Of a stretch of DNA of 64,000 nt, positions 55,877-64,000 are shown piece by piece. The first letter of the stretch is position 1. Each line of letters begins with the position of its first letter. The position numbers and the translations under genes were made by a program. A model generated the notes under the pieces. It did not search any database and was not told the origin of the DNA. It was given only the letters and a program-made list of their open reading frames with translations. The DNA comes from an uncultured Thiotrichaceae bacterium (GTDB lineage: Bacteria; Pseudomonadota; Gammaproteobacteria; Thiotrichales; Thiotrichaceae): the NCBI GenBank assembly GCA_937925855.1, contig CALAMO010000023.1, forward strand, positions 1 through 64,000. The letters are read 5' to 3'.

Positions 55877-56875
55877 ATGAATACAGATTTAAAATACACC
55901 GGTATGGCGTTGGATCGTGGCGATCCCCTGCGCCGTGATGCGACAGCGCTTGAACAGCGGTGGTGCGCTGCTGAGACCCGGATTGTAACGCTGTGCCAGG
56001 GTAAGCTCCTCGTTAAGCAGCATGCCCAGGCTGCTGCCCACGCTAGCGCCAATGTGAGCCAAACGGGCGGAGCCCTGCTGCTGCGTAGGGCTGATGCGAG
56101 TGAGCTGATCGACGCGGTTATTGAGCGTGCGTCGCATCGTGTTTTTCTTGGCCAGCAGGCGACGCACAGTTACTTTGCTGTCGAGGTGAGTGCAGCAGAC
56201 GGTCAGGTGTTATGTGATGCGTTGGCGGCTACGTTCATCGACCTACGCCGGGTTGGTCCTTGGCTGAGCGCAGAAATGGCTGCCTTACTGGGGTATGCAA
56301 AAGGCCTATTGTTTTGGCGGCAGCAGTATCAGTTTTGTCCGCGCTGTGGGCAGGCGCTGCATGCGAGCCAGGGGGGCCATGTATTGAGCTGCGCGCAGGT
56401 GGACTGCTCATGTGAGATCTATCCACGCACCGACCCCGCTGTGATTATGCTGGTCGAGCGTACCGGGTCAGATGGCGTGAATCGGTGCCTGCTGGGCCGC
56501 AATGCCAATTGGGTGGAGGGTTCGTTTTCTACCCTGGCGGGTTTTGTTGAGCCGGGTGAAAGCCTGGAAGAAGCGGTGCGGCGTGAGGTGCAAGAGGAAA
56601 CGGGAGTAACGGTGGGCGAGGTTGGTTATGTTGCTTCGCAGCCCTGGCCGTTTCCTTCAGCCCTGATGGTCGGTTTTAGGGCGACCGCGCTGGACAGCAA
56701 CATCACGCTTGATCCACATGAGGTCGCAGAGGCCGCCTGGTTTAGCCGGGAAGAAGTCGCAGGCTTCGGCGCGTGGGGGGATGAGAACAGCCGCCATAAT
56801 TTGCCGCGCAAGGACTCGATTGCCCGTTTTTTAATTGATCACTGGTTATATCAGGCGTGTAGCGGCGGAGATTAA
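55877..56875 (+). CDS. nudC: NAD+ diphosphatase / mRNA decapping Nudix hydrolase NudC
   Basis: Cleaves NADH and removes NAD caps from RNA (E. coli NudC knowledge). The 332-residue product has the zinc finger FCPRCGQALHASQGGHV with additional Cys residues after it, then the Nudix box GFVEPGESLEEAVRREVQEE near residue 225, and the NudC-specific SQPWPFPSALM about 17 residues later. All key acids are present. The N-terminus is a little long. An MFS gene follows after two bases. Confidence 0.94.
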   Translation: MNTDLKYTGMALDRGDPLRRDATALEQRWCAAETRIVTLCQGKLLVKQHAQAAAHASANVSQTGGALLLRRADASELIDAVIERASHRVFLGQQATHSYFAVEVSAADGQVLCDALAATFIDLRRVGPWLSAEMAALLGYAKGLLFWRQQYQFCPRCGQALHASQGGHVLSCAQVDCSCEIYPRTDPAVIMLVERTGSDGVNRCLLGRNANWVEGSFSTLAGFVEPGESLEEAVRREVQEETGVTVGEVGYVASQPWPFPSALMVGFRATALDSNITLDPHEVAEAAWFSREEVAGFGAWGDENSRHNLPRKDSIARFLIDHWLYQACSGGD

Positions 56876-56877
56876 AC

Positions 56878-58089
56878 ATGCTTAAGACCGAATTGAAACG
56901 CTGGCAGCGCCCTGAAATACTGCTGTTTTTATTTGCGGCGGCGATGCCGCTATCTTTTAGTGTCTGGCAGGCGCTGTTGAATAACTTTGCCATCGAACAG
57001 GCCAGCTTTACCGGTATTGAGATGGGTATTTTGCAGAGTCTGCGTGAAATCCCAGGCTTTTTGTCGTTTCTGGTGGTGTTTCTTCTGCTGATTATGCAGG
57101 AGCAGCGGCTGGCGTTTATTTCGCTCTTGCTCCTGGGCATTGGTACTGCCCTTACCGGCCAGTTGCCCACGGTGCTGGGACTTTATTGCACCACAGTACT
57201 GATGTCGATTGGCTTTCACTATTTTGAGGCGGTGAATCAGTCGCTGACGCTGCAATGGCTGGAGAAATCGACGGCGGCGCATAATATGGGACGCTTGATT
57301 GCGGTGGGGTCTTTTGCCTCACTGTTGGCTTACGGCTTGGTTTATGTGCTGATTCAGTTCGTAGGTCTGTCGATGCCGGTGGTGTATTTATTTGGCGGCG
57401 GGCTGACGATTGCCCTGGCGCTGTTCTGCTGGTTTATGTTTCCGATTTTTCCTGAAAAAACGGCGCAGAAAAAATCGATAGTGCTGCGGCGGCGCTATTG
57501 GTTGTATTACGCACTGGTGTTTATGTCGGGCGCGCGGCGGCAGATTTTCATGGTGTTTGCCGGTTTTCTTATGGTGGAGAAATTTGGGTTTGACGCCGCT
57601 GCTATTGCGGCGATGTTCCTACTGAACGGCGTGTTGAATATGATTTTTGCCCCCAAGATTGGCCAGCTAATTAGCCATTGGGGTGAGCGCAAGGCACTGA
57701 CGGTGGAATATATTGGCCTGATTTGTGTTTTTCTGGCCTACGCGGTGGTGAATAACCCATGGCTGGCGGTGGCGCTTTACGTCATCGATCATATTTTCTT
57801 TTCGATGGCGATTGCGATGAAAACGTATTTCCAGAAGATTGCCGACCCCTCGGAAATTGCACCCACGGCGGGAGTCTCCTTTACCATCAGCCACATTGCG
57901 GCGGTCGTACTGCCGGTGTTATACGGCGGGCTTTGGCTGGTGTCGCCCGCATTGGTGTTTATTAGCGGTGCGCTACTGGCTGCGGGCTCGCTGCTTTTGG
58001 CGCGTTTAATCCCGGAAGAACCCCAGGAAGGACAAGAGGTGAACTGGCCACAGTGGAAGGCACGGACTGCCTCTTCGGATGTTGCCTGA
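56878..58089 (+). CDS. MFS transporter
   Basis: The 403-residue polytopic protein has about twelve hydrophobic helices, with a basic central loop (FPEKTAQKKSIVLRRRYW) near residue 200 and repeated small-residue motifs typical of the major facilitator superfamily. No specific subfamily motif for drugs or sugars was recognised. It directly follows nudC and may share its transcript. Substrate and direction of transport are unknown. Confidence 0.85.
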   Translation: MLKTELKRWQRPEILLFLFAAAMPLSFSVWQALLNNFAIEQASFTGIEMGILQSLREIPGFLSFLVVFLLLIMQEQRLAFISLLLLGIGTALTGQLPTVLGLYCTTVLMSIGFHYFEAVNQSLTLQWLEKSTAAHNMGRLIAVGSFASLLAYGLVYVLIQFVGLSMPVVYLFGGGLTIALALFCWFMFPIFPEKTAQKKSIVLRRRYWLYYALVFMSGARRQIFMVFAGFLMVEKFGFDAAAIAAMFLLNGVLNMIFAPKIGQLISHWGERKALTVEYIGLICVFLAYAVVNNPWLAVALYVIDHIFFSMAIAMKTYFQKIADPSEIAPTAGVSFTISHIAAVVLPVLYGGLWLVSPALVFISGALLAAGSLLLARLIPEEPQEGQEVNWPQWKARTASSDVA

Positions 58090-58216
58090 TACCTGTTTAA
58101 AATTGTGTGAACAAGTGTTAAATAGCGTGAATGAGTGCGGATTAAACCTTTCAGAGGATTGATTCGACTACAATCCAAACAAACCCCCGATTCCAGTGTT
58201 AAAAGGATGATGCATT

Positions 58217-59743
58217 ATGTCGAAACAACGCTCATGGTGTTGTGGCTTTATTCCCGGTTTTTGGTGGTGGTTTCTGGTATTACTAGGACTGCCCTCACTG
58301 TTCTTACTGATGACTTATTTTACCCAAGGCGTGGTGGAAGAAGACTTGACGCAGCGCGTGTCAGCTGCGCTCACAGCAGACAATGTAGACTGGGTGGAGG
58401 TCGACGTGCGTCACCGCGGACGTGATGTCGTTCTGCGCGGCATACCGCCAGATGAAGATGCGCGGGCGCGGGCAGTAAGCACTGCAGCAGCGATATACGG
58501 CGTGCACCGGGTCGATTTTGAAAGTGATGTGCTCCAGGTTAACGCGGCGAAGGCTGAATCGTCCGTGGTGTTACCCGCGCTGAGCCTAACTGCAACAGCA
58601 GACGGGCAATTAACATTGGAGGGTTCACTGCCCTCGCAGCTAGATATCGATAATGTGCTCCAGGCTGCTGCCGAGCGTTTTGGTTTGGAAAATATCGATG
58701 ATCAACTAAGCGTTGGCCCTGGCGTGGCGACACCGGAATGGTTAGCGGCCCCGGATGAGCTGCTTAATATTTTACCGGATAAGGCCGCTAGCTTGAATAT
58801 TGCGGATGGCAACGTTGAAATTGCGACCGAGGTGAACAGCGATAATATGCGGGAAGATATGTTAGTGCGCATTAAACGTCTGCTGGGGGGCGAGGTGATC
58901 GATAACATTGTGGTCAAACCACTGCCATCGCCCGAAGTGGCGTTGGACTTGGTGAACGGTCAGCTTACGTTAGCTGGCAAAGTATCATCGGCTACACAGC
59001 GAGAGCGTCTGCTCCAGATGGCGAGGGCACGCTTTGGGGCGGAAAATGTGACGCCGCAGCTTGAAGTTGATCAGGGCGTTGCTGATGCGGTTTGGCTGGC
59101 GACAACCGAGCAAGTCATGGGCCTACTCGGTGACAAGGGCAGCGCCATCATCGCCAATGATACGCTTGAGTTACAGGTAGACGTTGATTCAGAAGCGGCG
59201 CGGCAAACGCTGGCAGCGAATAGCGCCGCCGTCTTAGAAGGTTCTGGGTTGCTGCTGGTTAATGCGATTAGTGTAGTTTCACCGGCGGTGTCCGCCACTG
59301 TTAATGCAAATGCGCAGGCGGCTCCGCAAACTGAGGCGACGACGATTGCTGCGCCAAGCGTGCAGGCCTGTCAGGAGCGACTGAATGCGGCAGTGCGTGA
59401 TCAACAGGTGTTATTTCAGGTGAACCAAGCGGATATCCGCAGTGCCAGCTATGGGCTGCTGGATGAGCTGGCGGGAATTATCACGGCCTGCCAGACTGTG
59501 TTGAGTGCGGCAAAAATACATATCGGCGGTCATACCGATAGCGATGGGTCCAAAAGCTATAATCTGAATTTAAGTCAGCGGCGTGCTGCAGCCGTGCGGA
59601 CCTATCTGGTCACTAAAGGCGTGGCAGCTGAGCAAATGCTTGCTGAGGGCTTTGGCGAGGAACAGCCGGTGGCGAGCAACAGTACGGCTGCTGGTAAAGC
59701 GCAAAATCGGCGTATTTCATTTGAAATTAAAGCAGCAGAATGA
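58217..59743 (+). CDS. OmpA-family protein with BON domains
   Basis: Membrane-anchored 508-residue envelope protein. An N-terminal aromatic-rich region (GFIPGFWWWFLVLLG) leads into a membrane helix. Two or more BON-like repeats follow, with patterns such as TADGQLTLEGSLPSQ and VNGQLTLAGKVSSATQRE. The C-terminal OmpA domain (residues 390-508) has GGHTDSDGSKSYNLNLSQRRAAAVRTYL, cited here in part as HTDSDGS and LSQRRAAAV, which binds peptidoglycan. It starts an operon of three small or membrane genes. Confidence 0.88.
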   Translation: MSKQRSWCCGFIPGFWWWFLVLLGLPSLFLLMTYFTQGVVEEDLTQRVSAALTADNVDWVEVDVRHRGRDVVLRGIPPDEDARARAVSTAAAIYGVHRVDFESDVLQVNAAKAESSVVLPALSLTATADGQLTLEGSLPSQLDIDNVLQAAAERFGLENIDDQLSVGPGVATPEWLAAPDELLNILPDKAASLNIADGNVEIATEVNSDNMREDMLVRIKRLLGGEVIDNIVVKPLPSPEVALDLVNGQLTLAGKVSSATQRERLLQMARARFGAENVTPQLEVDQGVADAVWLATTEQVMGLLGDKGSAIIANDTLELQVDVDSEAARQTLAANSAAVLEGSGLLLVNAISVVSPAVSATVNANAQAAPQTEATTIAAPSVQACQERLNAAVRDQQVLFQVNQADIRSASYGLLDELAGIITACQTVLSAAKIHIGGHTDSDGSKSYNLNLSQRRAAAVRTYLVTKGVAAEQMLAEGFGEEQPVASNSTAAGKAQNRRISFEIKAAE

Positions 59744-59755
59744 GGGAGAGCGCGC

Positions 59756-59854
59756 ATGATCTATTTGGTATCTAAATTAGCGGTCTGGCTGCTGCTCACC
59801 TTTGTATTGGGCCTGCTGCTGGGTTTATTAACAACCACAGGGCGCGAGGAATAA
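59756..59854 (+). CDS. candidate 32-residue membrane peptide
   Basis: The open frame lies between the OmpA-type gene and the next membrane gene, with 12-bp and 3-bp spacers. GAGGGAG precedes the ATG. The peptide is a single hydrophobic helix (VWLLLTFVLGLLLGLL) with a short N-terminus and charged end GREE. The tight packing and ribosome-binding site make it a likely real gene, probably a partner of its neighbours. The leucine-glycine pattern suggests helix packing. Confidence 0.7.
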   Translation: MIYLVSKLAVWLLLTFVLGLLLGLLTTTGREE

Positions 59855-59857
59855 AGC

Positions 59858-61528
59858 ATGATGACTTATTTAATGCATACGGCCCTGTTGGTATGCGCCG
59901 CCTTTTTGGCGGGTTTAATACTAGGCAAGCTGATTAAATGGCTGTTTTGTCGTGGAAAAAAAAACGCTGCCATCGCAGATGACGCGGCGGTCTATGATCC
60001 GCTGGGTGGCGCTGTAGCCGGATATGATCAGCGGCGGGCGCGTCTAGGGATGACTGGTGAGGCGCATGACCTTGCTGAAGTGGAGGCCCGCAAACCGCGT
60101 TTGAATCTGGCGGCGGGCGATGTTGATACGGCACAGCATGCGGTAGATCGCCTGAAAGCAGACCCATCGAATGCATCCGCGATAAGCGATAAGGCAGCGT
60201 TGGCGGCTAGCGCTGTCTCCTCCTTTAAAGCGAGCTTTCCGCCGGTGCGCCAGTCGTCTGACGTTACCGTGGCAGAGACCGGATTGGAGGTTGATGCTGC
60301 TACTGTATCGGGCTTGCCCGGGCTAGAGGCAGCGGCGTTGGATATCGACGAGGAGCTATCTGTTGCGGATGCTGGGGTAGACAGCGCGCGTGACCCGTCT
60401 AAAATTGCCGGACTGGAACTAGCTGATTTCGGCCTAGAAGCTGCTACTGCGACCGGCTCAACAGATAAGGAAGCATTAGCTGTCGGTGACCTTGAGCTTA
60501 ACGATACGGACTTCCCCACGATGGATGTTTTGCTGGCGCAGGCTGCCGCTGAAACGGGCGTTGATTCAGCCACGGTGCGGGCGCCTGAGATTGAGCTAGC
60601 AGAGACTGCTGTTACCGCAGCAGGCAGTGAGCTACCAGAGGCTGCTGATAGTTGGGTCGACGCGGCGGCGCCCGCTGCCGAGACCGAAACTAATCTACAC
60701 TTTAAATACCTGCGCGGTGCTAAAACTAAACCTAATATCAAACTGCCGCTGGCTAATGATGATGGAGGCATGGTCGATGCGCCTGCTGTCGATGCGCCTG
60801 CTGTCGAAGCGCCTGGTGAACGTTCCGCTACGGCTGCGGAAATGATTGACGAGCGTTCTGCTATTGCTGTGGAAGCGATTGGTGAACGTTCCGCTGCGGC
60901 TTCAGCAGCGGTTGACGAACGTCCTGCGATTGCTTCGGCAGTGCTTGATGAGCATTTAGCGATAACTGAACCGACGGTTGACGTTGGCCTGGCTGCTGCC
61001 GCTGATGCAACGGCAGCAGCGCTACAGCCGGTGACGCCAGTCACACTGGATGCCTCTGAGCTGGCACCGGTGCTTGCCGCCGCTGCGGGGGTTGGAGTCA
61101 CGCATCGGCTGGCGGCAGAGTCTGCGACAGCAGAGGCTGCGGCGATTGAGCAGGCGACCCAGCAACGTGTAAATGGAGAAGACATGAGCGAGGTGGAGGT
61201 ATCTGCACTACTGACAGACATCCGCCAGCAGCTGGATGCCTACGCTGACGGGGGGGCTAAGCCTGCCCGCACGGTAGTGTTAGATGCGCTGTGTGAGGAT
61301 TGCAGCGTCTTAAGCCGTCTTAATGCGCGTGAAACGTTGGTGCTAAACGCTGGCGAGTATGCTCAGCTAGCGTCGATTCACTGCGGGGTCACTCGCTCGG
61401 GTGTGGTAGCGGTTGGTGGGCATGTCAGTACGCTGACTGATCATCAGGTCGTGCTATTTACACTGCATGGGGTGGTGGTTTGTCGCCATGAAGACAAACA
61501 TTATTTTGTGGTCGTAGCGCCTGCATAG
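59858..61528 (+). CDS. Ala-rich membrane-anchored protein of unknown function
   Basis: The 556-residue product starts with a hydrophobic anchor (LLVCAAFLAGLILGKLIKWLF), related in pattern to the 32-residue peptide before it. A long acidic, Ala/Val/Glu-rich region (residues about 60-440) contains imperfect repeats of D-(E)-R-(S/P)-A-x-A type between residues 305 and 370. A compact C-terminal domain (residues about 445-556) follows, with LCEDCSVLSRLNARETLVL and a beta-rich end. No family recognised. It is the last gene of the OmpA/BON operon. Confidence 0.75.
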   Translation: MMTYLMHTALLVCAAFLAGLILGKLIKWLFCRGKKNAAIADDAAVYDPLGGAVAGYDQRRARLGMTGEAHDLAEVEARKPRLNLAAGDVDTAQHAVDRLKADPSNASAISDKAALAASAVSSFKASFPPVRQSSDVTVAETGLEVDAATVSGLPGLEAAALDIDEELSVADAGVDSARDPSKIAGLELADFGLEAATATGSTDKEALAVGDLELNDTDFPTMDVLLAQAAAETGVDSATVRAPEIELAETAVTAAGSELPEAADSWVDAAAPAAETETNLHFKYLRGAKTKPNIKLPLANDDGGMVDAPAVDAPAVEAPGERSATAAEMIDERSAIAVEAIGERSAAASAAVDERPAIASAVLDEHLAITEPTVDVGLAAAADATAAALQPVTPVTLDASELAPVLAAAAGVGVTHRLAAESATAEAAAIEQATQQRVNGEDMSEVEVSALLTDIRQQLDAYADGGAKPARTVVLDALCEDCSVLSRLNARETLVLNAGEYAQLASIHCGVTRSGVVAVGGHVSTLTDHQVVLFTLHGVVVCRHEDKHYFVVVAPA

Positions 61529-61708
61529 CCGTTAATCGGCACTGAGTGTAGGTCGTTAGAACAGCGTCAGCGCACGGCGCTAAACAACGCCCACTTTTTG
61601 CTATCAATCGTTAGAATATTGTGTGTATGATGCGTTTTTCTAGGCAAGTATAGCAGTCCAATCTGCAACCATTATACTGAGTGATCGTTTCGGCCAGTAG
61701 GAGACGTT

Positions 61709-63256
61709 ATGACCGGCAAACGCAGATCATCCCGGCGCGAGCGGCGCGGTCAACAGGATCAGCCGCAGGCAAAGTTTGGCTTGGAGCAAGCGGCCTGGCA
61801 GCAGTTAAAAATGCCGTATCAGCCAACGGAGCCGGTGAGTGAAGAACAGCTAGCGCTGATTCACGATGCCTCGCTGCGTATTCTGGAGCAGATTGGTATT
61901 GATGTGCTGCTGCCGGAAGCGCGCGCGATTATGGTGCAGGCTGGTGCGACGGCGCAGGGCGAGCGTGTTCGCTTTGAGCGCGAGCTGATTATGCAGAGTA
62001 TCGCCAGCTGTCCGTCAGCGTTTACCTTGCATGCGCGCAATCCGGCGCACAATATTCGCGTCGGGGAAAACTTTGTCAGTTTTGGGACGGTCGCCAGCGC
62101 ACCCAACACCCAAAGTCTCGACGGCGGGCGTCGCCCTGGTAATCGGCAGGATTTTCAGGATTTTCTGCGCCTGATGCAGTCGCTGAATATTTTGCACTTC
62201 ACCTCAGGCTATCCGGTCGAACCCACCGATATTCATGCTTCAGTGCGTCACCTACATTGCCTGTCTGACTGCGTCACGCTGACGGATAAGGTGTTTCATG
62301 CCTATTCATTGGGGCGGGAGCGAAATCGAGATGCGCTGGAAATTGCCCGTATTGGGCGCGGCGTTAGCGCTGCCCAGTTAGAGCAGGAACCGTCTTTATT
62401 CACCATTATCAACAGCAACTCGCCGCTCAAGCTGGATGAGCATATGCTGACTGGAATTATGGAAATGGCGGCGCGCAATCAGGTCGTGTGCCTAACGCCG
62501 TTTACGCTGGCGGGGGCGATGGCGCCGGTGACACTAGCCGGAGCGTTGGCGCAGCAAAATGCAGAAGCATTGGCGGGTATTGCCTTCGCGCAGATGGTGC
62601 GGCCCGGTGCGCCCTGTATTTATGGTGGTTTTACCTCTAATGTCGATATGAAATCGGGCGCGCCTGCCTTTGGCACGCCGGAATATGTGCTGGCCGCGCA
62701 GATTTCCGGCCAGCTGTGTCGGCGCTATGGTTTACCGTTCCGTTCATCTAATGTGAGTGCGGCAAATTCGGTCGATGCCCAGGCGGGTTATGAGTCGACG
62801 ATGGCGCTATGGGGCGCATTGAGCGGCGGTGCGAATTTCATTATGCACGGTGCGGGTTGGATGGAAGGCGGCCTGAGTGCCTCGTTTGAGAAAATGCTGG
62901 TGGATGCCGATTTGCTCCAGATGATGGCGAGGTATATGCAGGGCATTACGATAAACGAAGCAGAGTTGGGGCTAGAGGCGATTCAGGACGTTGGCCCAGG
63001 CGGGCATTATTTTGGCACCGCTCACACCATGGCACGTTATAAAACTGCGTTTTATGCGCCGATGATCTCGGACTGGCGTAATTTTGAGAGTTGGACCGAG
63101 GCGGGCAGTCCGACCGCCTTGCAAAAAGCGAATACCGTGTACAAGCAGCTATTAAGTGCCTATGAACCGCCCGCACTCGACCCGGCGCGGCGCGAAGAGC
63201 TGGCTGCTTTTGTCGCACAGCGCACTGAGGCTGGGGGTGTGGCGACGGATTTCTAG
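61709..63256 (+). CDS. MttB-family trimethylamine/glycine betaine methyltransferase-like protein
   Basis: The 515-residue protein belongs to the trimethylamine methyltransferase superfamily, with patterns such as ILEQIGIDVLLPEARAIM, SFGTVASAPNTQSLDGG, TPFTLAGAMAPVTLAGAL and YGGFTSNVDMKSGAP. The gene is read through without an amber codon, so it is the non-pyrrolysine type, which includes glycine betaine methyltransferases (known from anaerobes). No corrinoid protein gene is adjacent, so the methyl acceptor is unclear. AGGAG stands before the ATG. A LysE exporter gene follows after three bases. Confidence 0.87.
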   Translation: MTGKRRSSRRERRGQQDQPQAKFGLEQAAWQQLKMPYQPTEPVSEEQLALIHDASLRILEQIGIDVLLPEARAIMVQAGATAQGERVRFERELIMQSIASCPSAFTLHARNPAHNIRVGENFVSFGTVASAPNTQSLDGGRRPGNRQDFQDFLRLMQSLNILHFTSGYPVEPTDIHASVRHLHCLSDCVTLTDKVFHAYSLGRERNRDALEIARIGRGVSAAQLEQEPSLFTIINSNSPLKLDEHMLTGIMEMAARNQVVCLTPFTLAGAMAPVTLAGALAQQNAEALAGIAFAQMVRPGAPCIYGGFTSNVDMKSGAPAFGTPEYVLAAQISGQLCRRYGLPFRSSNVSAANSVDAQAGYESTMALWGALSGGANFIMHGAGWMEGGLSASFEKMLVDADLLQMMARYMQGITINEAELGLEAIQDVGPGGHYFGTAHTMARYKTAFYAPMISDWRNFESWTEAGSPTALQKANTVYKQLLSAYEPPALDPARREELAAFVAQRTEAGGVATDF

Positions 63257-63259
63257 CCG

Positions 63260-63865
63260 GTGGATAGCACGCTACAGTTTCTGCTGATTATCCTGGCGCT
63301 AGAGCTTACGCCAGGCCCCGCCGTGCTGATGGTTTTGTTTCAGGCCTCTCTGAGTTTACGCCATGTCGCGGCGGCGATTTGTGGACTGCTGACGGCCAAT
63401 GTGGTGTGGATTACCCTGGTGGCGACCGGCCTAGGTCTGCTGATTACCCGTTCACCGCTGTTATATGATGCGCTGCGGTTTATCGGTGCGCTTTATCTGG
63501 TTTACCTCGGCTATAAAATCATTCGTTTTGGTATCCGGCCCACCGCTAACGTGCAAAGTGGTGTGTTACAAAGCTACCGCCGTTCTTATCTACAAGGCAT
63601 CTTGACTTCGTTTTCCAATCCGAAGGCGCTGGTGTTTTTTATGGCGCTGTTTCCGCCGTTTGTGCGCGCTGAGCATTTCAGCCATGACATCGTGTATTTT
63701 GGCGCTCTGAAAATGCTGATGCTGGCCCTGGTGATGGGGTCGTATGGCGTATTGGGGCAGCAGATTTTTGCCGGATTGAGACACCGGCAGGTCAGTCTTT
63801 GGGTTTCATGGTTACTCGGCTTGGGTATTATTGCGGCGGGAGTAGCGCTGGCGCTAAATTATTGA
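63260..63865 (+). CDS. LysE/RhtB-family exporter
   Basis: The 201-residue inner-membrane protein has about six hydrophobic helices and family motifs: ELTPGPAVLMVLFQASLS near the N-terminus and SFSNPKALVFFMALFPPF near residue 118. The start is a GTG three bases after the MttB-like stop codon. Such exporters carry amino acids or small amines out of the cell. The tight pairing suggests it exports a product or substrate analogue of the methyltransferase (inference). Confidence 0.88.
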   Translation: MDSTLQFLLIILALELTPGPAVLMVLFQASLSLRHVAAAICGLLTANVVWITLVATGLGLLITRSPLLYDALRFIGALYLVYLGYKIIRFGIRPTANVQSGVLQSYRRSYLQGILTSFSNPKALVFFMALFPPFVRAEHFSHDIVYFGALKMLMLALVMGSYGVLGQQIFAGLRHRQVSLWVSWLLGLGIIAAGVALALNY

Positions 63866-63919
63866 GGCCGTGCACAACGCATGCGCTGCTCAGCCTGCGT
63901 GCGCTGCAATCTTGTCAGC

Positions 63920-64000
63920 TTATAAGGCCTGCACCCGCTTACGCAGCGCGAATTTTTGTATTTTACCGGTTGAGGTTTTCGGTAAGGCTGCAAACACAAT
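63920..64000 (-). CDS. acyl-CoA/AMP-forming ligase, C-terminal end only
   Basis: Only the last 26 codons lie in the window, read from its right edge to a TAA stop. They encode FAALPKTSTGKIQKFALRKR, the C-terminal motif of AMP-forming acyl-CoA ligases, with the catalytic Lys in STGKIQK. The gene continues to the right. It converges on the LysE gene with a 54-bp spacer. The acyl substrate cannot be seen. Confidence 0.85.
   Translation of the reverse strand: MVFAALPKTSTGKIQKFALRKRVQAL

Noticed and set aside
60028-61221. Open frame of about 397 codons opposite the Ala-rich membrane protein, encoding a Ser/Ala/Thr-rich product
   Set aside because: It is the reverse reading of Ala/Glu-rich codons, with no ribosome-binding site and no recognisable domain. 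The plus-strand protein has an anchor helix and operon context.
61709-63256. Pyrrolysine-containing trimethylamine methyltransferase
   Set aside because: The gene reads through without an internal amber codon, so it is the non-pyrrolysine form.

Overview
The window is a stretch of gammaproteobacterial chromosome that looks like housekeeping DNA with some accessory genes. The assignment rests on gene order: valS/holC/pepA, hflK-hflC-DUF2065-hisZ-purA as in Pseudomonas, yceF divergent from yceD-rpmF-plsX-fabH, and the acnD/prpF type of methylcitrate operon. A glycine betaine uptake operon and an MttB-family methyltransferase suggest a saline or osmotically variable habitat; that is inference. 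No rRNA, tRNA, insertion sequence, prophage or CRISPR array was seen.

Layout. 0-7.3 kb: valS, a small unknown gene, holC and pepA on the minus strand, then a DUF945 protein. 7.4-15.5 kb: a LysR regulator divergent from ppsA, then ppsR, pepN and a CPBP membrane protease. 15.5-22.4 kb: argB, a UbiH-family hydroxylase, aroE, yceF, and the yceD-rpmF-plsX-fabH group. 22.5-32.1 kb: an alpha/beta hydrolase and the propionate operon gntR-prpB-prpC-acnD-prpF-prpE. 32.4-37.9 kb: an accessory plus-strand run with a giant coiled-coil tail-anchored protein, a P-loop ATPase, a MetA-family acyltransferase and an unknown membrane protein. 37.9-43.5 kb: a betaine ABC operon with a coupled hydrolase, and an orphan iolB. 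43.6-50 kb: a lipoprotein hydrolase, enoyl-CoA hydratase divergent from an acyl-CoA dehydrogenase, a 35-codon membrane ORF, gnd, argE and a divergent Hfq-like gene. 50-55.4 kb: a probable sigma-54 small RNA, then purA, hisZ, DUF2065, hflC and hflK. 55.9-64 kb: nudC, an MFS transporter, an OmpA/BON three-gene envelope operon, an MttB-like methyltransferase with a LysE exporter, and the end of an acyl-CoA ligase.

How the genes work together. The prp operon takes propionate to pyruvate and succinate by the methylcitrate cycle. Two near-identical dyads upstream of gntR probably bind its product. PpsA and its regulator PpsR control re-entry of pyruvate into gluconeogenesis. ProX-ProV-ProW import betaine-type osmolytes, with a long structured spacer after proX.

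The most unusual items are: (1) a 101-heptad, register-perfect R-D-x-x-L repeat protein ending in a membrane anchor; (2) a -24/-12 promoter, stem-loop and terminator that look like an unannotated sigma-54 small RNA, a few hundred bases from an Hfq-like gene that lacks the usual RNA-contact residues; (3) two small membrane ORFs of 35 and 32 codons with good ribosome-binding sites; (4) a ppsA leader with an intrinsic terminator; and (5) a promoter abutting the yceD start codon that suggests leaderless translation.
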